Below are positions 13,205-16,746 of a stretch of DNA of 16,746 nt, piece by piece. The stretch covers positions 1 to 16,746 of the forward strand of contig WUQV01000046.1 in the NCBI GenBank assembly GCA_009889585.1, given 5' to 3'. A program made the position numbers and the translations under genes. The stretch comes from Candidatus Bathyarchaeota archaeon. Lineage in GTDB: Archaea; Thermoproteota; Bathyarchaeia; Bathyarchaeales; WUQV01. Under the pieces are notes generated by a model. It did not search any database. It saw only the letters and a list, made by a program, of their open reading frames with translations, and was not told the origin of the DNA. Every line of letters begins with the position of its first letter. Positions within the stretch are counted from its first letter, which is position 1.

Positions 13205-13360
13205 AAGATTCTCGCTTCTGGCATCGATGCCTTCGAAGCGAAGGCTGTGCCACCAGCCCGTTATCCCTATCCCGTACGGGACTCGGGATTATCGGCACCT
13301 TCAATGGGTGCGTCGTCCTGTCTCCGCCTTAACGGCAGGCCGTCTCCCTCAGATCCCGAC
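13205..13360 (-). ncRNA. Candidate structured RNA, hairpin-dense, with a TATA-like box upstream
   Basis: No ORF here looks real, but six stems pack into 150 bases. They are TCGCTTC/GAAGCGA (13212-13218 with 13235-13241) enclosing GGCATCGATGCC; GGCTG/CAGCC (13243-13247 with 13254-13258); CCCGTACGGG (13271-13280); TCGGGAT/ATCCCGA (13283-13289 with 13353-13359); and, inside this last stem, GCACC/GGTGC (13295-13299 with 13307-13311) and CCTG-CCG/CGG-CAGG (13317-13339). The closing pair and its two inner hairpins form a three-way junction. Minus strand is chosen because CTTATAAAAT (13381-13390) lies 27 bases before the outer stem on that strand. A plus-strand RNA ending at the hairpin and T run at 13408-13431 is the alternative. 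No known RNA family is recognised. Confidence 0.35.
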
Positions 13361-13380
13361 GGATAAAATGATGAGAAAGC

Positions 13381-13390
13381 ATTTTATAAG
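13381..13390 (-). promoter_or_regulatory. TATA-like box ahead of the structured RNA candidate
   Basis: Minus-strand CTTATAAAAT, predicting a start near 13359, exactly at the 5' side of the outer stem TCGGGAT. No ORF begins in that direction. Confidence 0.35.
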
Positions 13391-13407
13391 CTTAACGCCA
13401 TCCATCC

Positions 13408-13431
13408 CCTAACTAAAGCTAGGGGTTTTCT
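13408..13431 (+). terminator. Hairpin followed by T run
   Basis: CCCCTA and TAGGGG form a 6-bp stem around an eight-base loop, followed directly by TTTT. It could end transcripts coming from the cdc48/winged-helix side on the + strand. Archaea rely mainly on T runs, so the stem may be incidental. Confidence 0.3.
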
Positions 13432-13544
13432 GGCTAACTTTTTGTAACCCTAAAGAATACCCATCAAGCACCACTCTTTGAATTCTAATTAAGTTGAACA
13501 CCTCGATTGGCGCATCAAGCCAGAATTCGAAGGCGCTTATATGG

Positions 13545-14903
13545 TTAAGTACGCAAAGTTAATTTATCTAATGCGTGCAAGTGAATAGCGGCCCTCCAAG
13601 CATATATAACAGCTGTGAAAATCGCATGAATTAATATCCCGATCAATGAGTAAAGCGGCCCTCCTAAGAGGGCTCCGGCTAAGATATAGACGTTGTAAAC
13701 GTTCCTCCTGCCAGCAATCCTTCTGAACGATCGTTCGAACTTCCCGTATACATCCAGGCTTACGCCAGTCGCCCTGCTGAAGTAATCGTAGCAGGACCTG
13801 TAAAAGGCCATGATCGCTATCGCTACAGCGGCTAACAGAAGCGGAAGCAGCCCTTCCATTCGGCTTAGGAACGAGGAAAGCGCAATAAGCCATGAGAACT
13901 CGAACAACAAGTCGAAGGGATGCTCCAAAAGCCCTAACTTCGTCGGACGAAGACGAACCCTTGCTAATTTACCGTCTAATCCGTCCATCACCCCTACGGC
14001 GAACGTTAAAATGGATCCGATTAACAAATTCCCCGTGAGGAACAAGGCGGTCACGAGGTAAGCTAAGGCGTTCGTCGCGATCGTCAGCTGGTTCGGGGTT
14101 ATCCTCGAATCGCAAATGCGATATACAATCGCGTTCTCCAAAGGGCGGTTAAAATAATGCGACACGAAGTCGGAAGCCCCTCGTCCCTTTTGAGATCGTT
14201 CGACCAATACCCTCCTAGCCAACCTAAGGTCCTCTTCTGTATCCACGTCCACCCAATAACATCCGCTTACGTCGAGCACTTTAGCGCCTCCATCCTTAGC
14301 GATGAGCCGAACGCAATCCATTAACTCCGTCGCCCCTAGCTTCACAGCTTCATCTGCATATGTAAACACCTTTGGTGAACAAAGGAATATCCCTATGTCT
14401 ACGCAATTCCAATCATTTATTGATCTACCAATATCGATTATCGCTCCATTACGCTCTAGCACCTTCACATCATCAAGGGAGTGTTCAACTCTATCAACTG
14501 ATAAAGTTAGAATCCCATTAATATCAAAGCTAAAAAGCCTCCTTACTATCTCTGGATCAAATAGATGATCTCCCATGCAAAGGATGAAGTTTCGATCGAA
14601 CGATCCTTTAGCAGCTAAAAATGAATATAAATTCCCCTTCTTCCAATCATTCGCCACTATATAATTAACGTTCAACCCAGCGTAACTTTCGCCTATGCAT
14701 TCACGAACGGCCTCCCCTTCGTGGCCTATGACGACGTAAACGTCCTTAATTTCTACCTCCTTAAGCCCTAAGAGGATCCTTCCTAACAATGGAATGCCGG
14801 CGATTCGAATGATCGTTTTATGCTTCGCTCGACCCCTTAGCCTAGTGCCCTCTCCGGCGGCTAATATTAAAGCCGGGGTTGAACCATCGCTAGCTTTCTT
14901 CAC
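13545..14903 (-). CDS. Bifunctional nucleotidyltransferase / CDP-alcohol phosphatidyltransferase (IPCT-DIPPS-like)
   Basis: A 452-residue fusion. Residues 10-235 are a sugar-nucleotidyltransferase-type domain (ALILAAGEGTRL, D112 in GDHLF, DVD at 219-221), expected to make a CDP-activated alcohol from CTP. Residues 250-445 are a CDP-alcohol phosphotransferase membrane domain with D307-G-L-D310-G-K-L-A314-R315 and G324, and about six hydrophobic helices. The same architecture makes di-myo-inositol phosphate in hyperthermophiles (inositol-1-phosphate cytidylyltransferase plus DIPP synthase). However, after G324 the sequence is LLEHPFDLLFE: the usual third and fourth Asp are at shifted positions (D331) or Glu (E335), so another acceptor alcohol or a distinct subfamily is possible. 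GTG 14903 is the first in-frame start after a TATA-like box; the frame stays open upstream. Confidence 0.8.
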   Translation of the reverse strand: MKKASDGSTPALILAAGEGTRLRGRAKHKTIIRIAGIPLLGRILLGLKEVEIKDVYVVIGHEGEAVRECIGESYAGLNVNYIVANDWKKGNLYSFLAAKGSFDRNFILCMGDHLFDPEIVRRLFSFDINGILTLSVDRVEHSLDDVKVLERNGAIIDIGRSINDWNCVDIGIFLCSPKVFTYADEAVKLGATELMDCVRLIAKDGGAKVLDVSGCYWVDVDTEEDLRLARRVLVERSQKGRGASDFVSHYFNRPLENAIVYRICDSRITPNQLTIATNALAYLVTALFLTGNLLIGSILTFAVGVMDGLDGKLARVRLRPTKLGLLEHPFDLLFEFSWLIALSSFLSRMEGLLPLLLAAVAIAIMAFYRSCYDYFSRATGVSLDVYGKFERSFRRIAGRRNVYNVYILAGALLGGPLYSLIGILIHAIFTAVIYAWRAAIHLHALDKLTLRT

Positions 14904-14953
14904 GTCAAGCTTTAAGCGATACGGCTTAAGAGCCTTTGTACGTCTTAACGCAG

Positions 14954-14966
14954 GCGTTATAAAGCT
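14954..14966 (-). promoter_or_regulatory. TATA-like promoter for the IPCT/DIPPS-like gene
   Basis: On the minus strand AGCTTTATAACG is centred near 14960 and would start transcription near 14933. This leaves a leader of about 30 bases to GTG 14903, with no clear ribosome binding site. Confidence 0.4.
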
Positions 14967-14996
14967 CCTATCGTCGAAATCGTTCGAATTCTCTTG

Positions 14997-15037
14997 AGTT
15001 CGTCCTTAAAATATTCAAGCTTAAAGTCGGACGAACT
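14997..15037. promoter_or_regulatory. 9-bp perfect inverted repeat between divergent promoters, possible operator
   Basis: AGTTCGTCC (14997-15005) and GGACGAACT (15029-15037) are perfect inverted copies 23 bases apart. They lie in the 384-base gap between the divergent IPCT/DIPPS-like and coiled-coil genes, upstream of the minus-strand TATA box. AGTTCGTCCTTAA also occurs at 146-158, between the hdrC TATA box and its start. The rest of this gap is AT-rich and shows nothing else. Confidence 0.35.
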
Positions 15038-15227
15038 TAAATCGAAATGACGTATGCCCTTCGTCGTTAAGAGCTTAACGTTATAATAGCCGTTTAAACG
15101 TTCAAAGTCGACTCAGCCTTAAGGCCATCAAGACATCAAAGCGCTTAAAGGCTAGGCGTCAAGGGGCTTCTCCCTCGTAAACTATCGATCAAACAGTCTA
15201 TCGTTAGCGCTTAACGCGCTCGCCTCA

Positions 15228-15240
15228 CGCTTATATGCCA
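15228..15240 (+). promoter_or_regulatory. TATA-like promoter for the coiled-coil/rpiA operon
   Basis: CGCTTATATGCCA is centred near 15234, which puts a start near 15261 and a short leader before GTG 15288. It probably also serves the overlapping rpiA gene. Confidence 0.4.
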
Positions 15241-15287
15241 CGCGAGCCATTCGACTGGCCCAGGGGTTCCGTAAGCTGATAGAGGTC

Positions 15288-15893
15288 GTGTTGCTAGCCG
15301 TAAGCGCCGCCATCATGGTTGCCTCTATGCTTTTGGCTTTAATGATAAAGGAGGAAGTTATAACTTCTCGCCCTCTTTATGTAAAGGATGTCGAAGAATC
15401 AAAGTTTAATAAGGATATTTTAGAAAATGTTATTCATAGACCATATGAGGCTCATGTAGAAGAGAGGATTGATGGGAAGGAGCTTGATAAGTTAATAAGT
15501 CATCGTGAAGAGGCCTTAGGGATGAAGGAGGAGATATCTGAAGATCATTCGATCGCAACGCTACTGGACCTTAAAGCCATGAAGGAAGACCTCACTAAGT
15601 TATTTAATGAACGCTTTGAGAAGTTAAGTCAAGAAATAGAAGAGTTGAAGAAAGGATTCGTTAAACGACCTGATGAGGTGAAAGAGGCGGTCAAATCGAC
15701 TAATAAACTACAGGCTCTAACGCCTTCCTTAAAGGAAGGTAAAAGGCCTTGTGAGCGATCAGAAAACGCCGAGGAAATAACGCTTAATCGAAGGATCGAG
15801 GAAGTAATGGCCGAAGTAGAAAAGGCCTTGAGGAAGCTGGAGCAGATGGACGTTGAGCTTCAAGAGCCAGAGGGAGAGACGCGAGGCCGCTAA
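15288..15893 (+). CDS. Membrane-anchored coiled-coil protein of unknown function
   Basis: 201 residues from GTG 15288. A hydrophobic N-terminal segment (LLAVSAAIMVASMLLALMI, residues 2-20) is a single membrane anchor or uncleaved signal, followed by a basic/acidic linker. The body is highly charged with heptad-like leucines, giving probable coiled coils at about residues 88-125 (DLKAMKEDLTKLFNERFEKL, EIEELKKGF) and 168-195 (RRIEEVMAEVEKALRKLEQM). No known domain is recognised; it may be a scaffold or envelope-spacing protein. Codons in the first half (about 15360-15560) are more AT-rich than in neighbours. Its last 41 bases overlap the start of rpiA in another frame, so the two are probably translated in a coupled way, though no functional link is obvious. 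Confidence 0.6.
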   Translation: MLLAVSAAIMVASMLLALMIKEEVITSRPLYVKDVEESKFNKDILENVIHRPYEAHVEERIDGKELDKLISHREEALGMKEEISEDHSIATLLDLKAMKEDLTKLFNERFEKLSQEIEELKKGFVKRPDEVKEAVKSTNKLQALTPSLKEGKRPCERSENAEEITLNRRIEEVMAEVEKALRKLEQMDVELQEPEGETRGR

Positions 15894-16611
15894 GAGGGCT
15901 GCTGCAGCTGAAGCCGTAAAGCACGTTGAAGAAGGCTTCGTCGTAGGGCTCGGAAGCGGTAGCACGGCTGCGTACGCGATCGAGGGAATAGGAAGGAGAA
16001 TTCGCGAGGAAGGCATAAGGGTCCTAGGGATCCCTACCTCCTATCAAGCGTACTTATTAGCCCTTAAACACGGCATTCCGTTGACGACGTTAGATCAAAA
16101 CGTTAACGTGAACCTTACGATCGATGGAGCTGATCAAGCCGATAGGAACTTGAACTTAATCAAGGGCTACGGCGGGGCCTTGTTAAGGGAGAAGGTCGTA
16201 GCATCGGCTTCGAAGGAGGTGGTGATAGTGATCGACGAGACGAAGATCGCGGACAAGCTTGGCGTCGGCCGGCTCGTTCCGATCGAGGTCCTGCCGTTCG
16301 CCTTTTCTTACGTCCTCAAGAGGGTTAAGGAGCTGGGCGGGAGGCCGAAAGTACGCGAAGGAAAAGGGAAGGTCGGCCCTATGATAAGCGATAACGGCAA
16401 TTTCCTCGTTGACGTGGACTTCGGCGCCATCGATCGCCCGGATGAGTTGGATACTCGATTAAGGGCCATACCTGGCGTAGTTGAAACAGGCCTTTTCATC
16501 AATCTGGCACACGTAGCGTACGTCGGGAAGTTTGACGGATCCGTCGAGAGAATCGAGAGAAACGTTAATCTTCGTCCTCGCCCTTATTCAAAACAGGCCG
16601 GGGTAGCCTAG
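15853..16611 (+). CDS. rpiA: Ribose-5-phosphate isomerase A
   Basis: Converts ribulose-5-phosphate and ribose-5-phosphate in the non-oxidative pentose phosphate route, a soluble enzyme. Family marks in order: VVGLGSGSTAAYAI (phosphate-binding GSGST, about 31-43), GIPTS, LTIDGADQAD (catalytic Asp of DGAD), LIKGYGGALLREKVVA (Lys and Glu of the active site), VIVIDETKIADKLG, LPFAF, and a C-terminal GVVETGLFINLAHVAYVG. 252 residues is slightly longer than the usual 220-235, through a basic N-terminal extension and a 15-residue tail (NVNLRPRPYSKQAGVA). TTG 15853 is the only reasonable start and lies inside the preceding gene. The last 15 bases of the gene (16597-16611) are also the 5' end of the tRNA gene, so the stop codon lies within the tRNA D-arm. 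Confidence 0.95.
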   Translation: MSFKSQRERREAAKRAAAAEAVKHVEEGFVVGLGSGSTAAYAIEGIGRRIREEGIRVLGIPTSYQAYLLALKHGIPLTTLDQNVNVNLTIDGADQADRNLNLIKGYGGALLREKVVASASKEVVIVIDETKIADKLGVGRLVPIEVLPFAFSYVLKRVKELGGRPKVREGKGKVGPMISDNGNFLVDVDFGAIDRPDELDTRLRAIPGVVETGLFINLAHVAYVGKFDGSVERIERNVNLRPRPYSKQAGVA

Positions 16612-16624
16612 CCTGGTTCACGGC

Positions 16625-16651
16625 TGCTTAAGTTAGCAGTCCAGAAAGGGC
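16625..16651 (+). other. tRNA intron 1, between D-arm and anticodon arm
   Basis: 27 nt removed to join the D-stem (GGC) to base 26 and the anticodon stem. An internal TGCT/AGCA stem (16625-16628 with 16635-16638) is visible. Shared GGC at both ends leaves the exact cut ambiguous by three bases. Confidence 0.65.
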
Positions 16652-16669
16652 GCCAGACTCATAATCTGG

Positions 16670-16700
16670 AGAACGATTGGGCCATGGCGCCTAAGTCCAG
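16670..16700 (+). other. tRNA intron 2, at the start of the variable loop
   Basis: 31 nt between TCTGG of the anticodon stem and AGGTC. It folds into a 6-bp hairpin, 16677-16682 with 16689-16694 (one G-T pair), and TCTGGA can pair with TCCAGA at the far end, as in a bulge-helix-bulge substrate. Shared AG leaves two bases of ambiguity. Confidence 0.7.
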
Positions 16701-16716
16701 AGGTCGCGGGCTCGAA

Positions 16717-16729
16717 TCCAAAGCGAGAG
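16717..16729 (+). other. tRNA intron 3, 13 nt in the T-loop (59/60)
   Basis: Exon CTCG (16711-16714) pairs with CGAG (16724-16727) as a 4-bp central helix on top of the T-stem, flanked by three-base bulges AAT and AGT. Cutting each bulge after its second base removes exactly 13 nt and leaves a normal CTCGAAT loop. Confidence 0.75.
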
Positions 16730-16746
16730 TCCCGCCCCCGGCACCA

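Larger units (their letters stand above)
16597..16746 (+). tRNA. tRNA with anticodon CAT (elongator tRNA-Met most likely; tRNA-Ile2 possible), three introns, encoded CCA
   Basis: The exons assemble a standard cloverleaf of 76 bases plus CCA. Acceptor is GCCGGGG with CCCCGGC, then TA, a D-arm GCC...GGC, the anticodon arm CCAGA-CTCATAA-TCTGG (anticodon CAT), variable AGGTC, a T-arm GCGGG-CTCGAAT-CCCGC, discriminator A and an encoded CCA at 16744-16746. Three insertions interrupt it, none at the usual site after the anticodon. They are about 16625-16651 (27 nt, between D-arm and anticodon arm), about 16670-16700 (31 nt, start of the variable loop) and 16717-16729 (13 nt, T-loop, position 59/60). 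Each boundary of the first two can shift by up to three bases because of short repeats. Initiator tRNA-Met is unlikely because the first pair is G-C, not A-T. The 5' end overlaps rpiA. Confidence 0.9.

Noticed and set aside
13255..13285. Minus-strand GGGATAACGGGCTGGT resembles a conserved 23S rRNA domain V segment
   Set aside because: Only about 14 bases match, and flanking sequence on both sides does not follow 23S rRNA. I treat it as coincidence within the hairpin-rich locus.
13227..13412. 61-codon + strand ORF over the hairpin-rich locus
   Set aside because: Composition (many R, H and P, no hydrophobic core) and complete overlap with stable inverted repeats argue against a protein.
13564..13893. 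109-codon minus-strand ORF inside the IPCT/DIPPS-like gene
   Set aside because: It is an alternative frame of the membrane domain, rich in R, C and S, with no independent evidence.
1..16746. CRISPR array or cas genes
   Set aside because: No regularly spaced direct repeats and no Cas protein motifs were found on either strand.

Overview
The window reads as a chromosomal segment of an archaeon, most likely a thermophilic or hyperthermophilic member of the Thermoproteota (TACK) side. The evidence is an eL13 ribosomal protein gene, a CDC48-type double AAA+ ATPase with an intein, archaeal RNase Z, HdrC/HdrB, a cytidylyltransferase/CDP-alcohol phosphotransferase fusion of the kind that makes inositol-phosphate solutes, and a tRNA with anticodon CAT interrupted by three introns outside the canonical anticodon-loop site. 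Several genes have an AT-rich TATA-like box about 26-30 bases before the start codon, the pattern of leaderless archaeal mRNAs. No species can be named from this sequence alone.

Layout. 1-3415: a metabolic/housekeeping run on the + strand, with hdrC-hdrB (directly abutting), a xylose-isomerase-like TIM-barrel protein, and RNase Z two bases after it. 3416-8491: an accessory region full of decay. It holds a degraded tyrosine recombinase, an unidentified Cys-rich ORF, a PIN-toxin gene broken by two frameshifts and lacking its first catalytic Asp, an intact YwgA-like partner gene, a SNase remnant, an intact fused MntA-HepT toxin-antitoxin gene, an intact VapBC pair and a frameshifted retropepsin-like gene whose DTG has become NTG. 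Three perfect short tandem duplications also lie here. 8488-10111: minus-strand housekeeping genes, namely an MDP-1-like HAD phosphatase, a creatininase-family amidohydrolase and eL13. 10264-13179: cdc48 with a 161-residue mini-intein, followed by a small winged-helix gene. 13205-13360: a stretch without a gene but dense in hairpins, a candidate structured RNA. 13545-14903: the IPCT/DIPPS-like fusion on the minus strand. 15288-16746: a membrane-anchored coiled-coil protein, rpiA, and an intron-rich tRNA-CAT whose 5' end overlaps the rpiA stop codon.

How it fits together. The flanks are ordinary core genes: thiol/disulfide electron transfer, tRNA 3' processing, protein unfolding, ribosome, pentose phosphate, solute or lipid synthesis. 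The 5-kb middle looks like an old integration site. The integrase is dead, toxin-antitoxin modules accumulated, some still look functional (MntA-HepT, VapBC), and others have been disarmed by point mutation and frameshift. The most unusual items are the triple-intron tRNA overlapping rpiA, the single-chain MntA-HepT, the mini-intein placed immediately before the D2 pore loop of CDC48, and the hairpin-dense RNA candidate.
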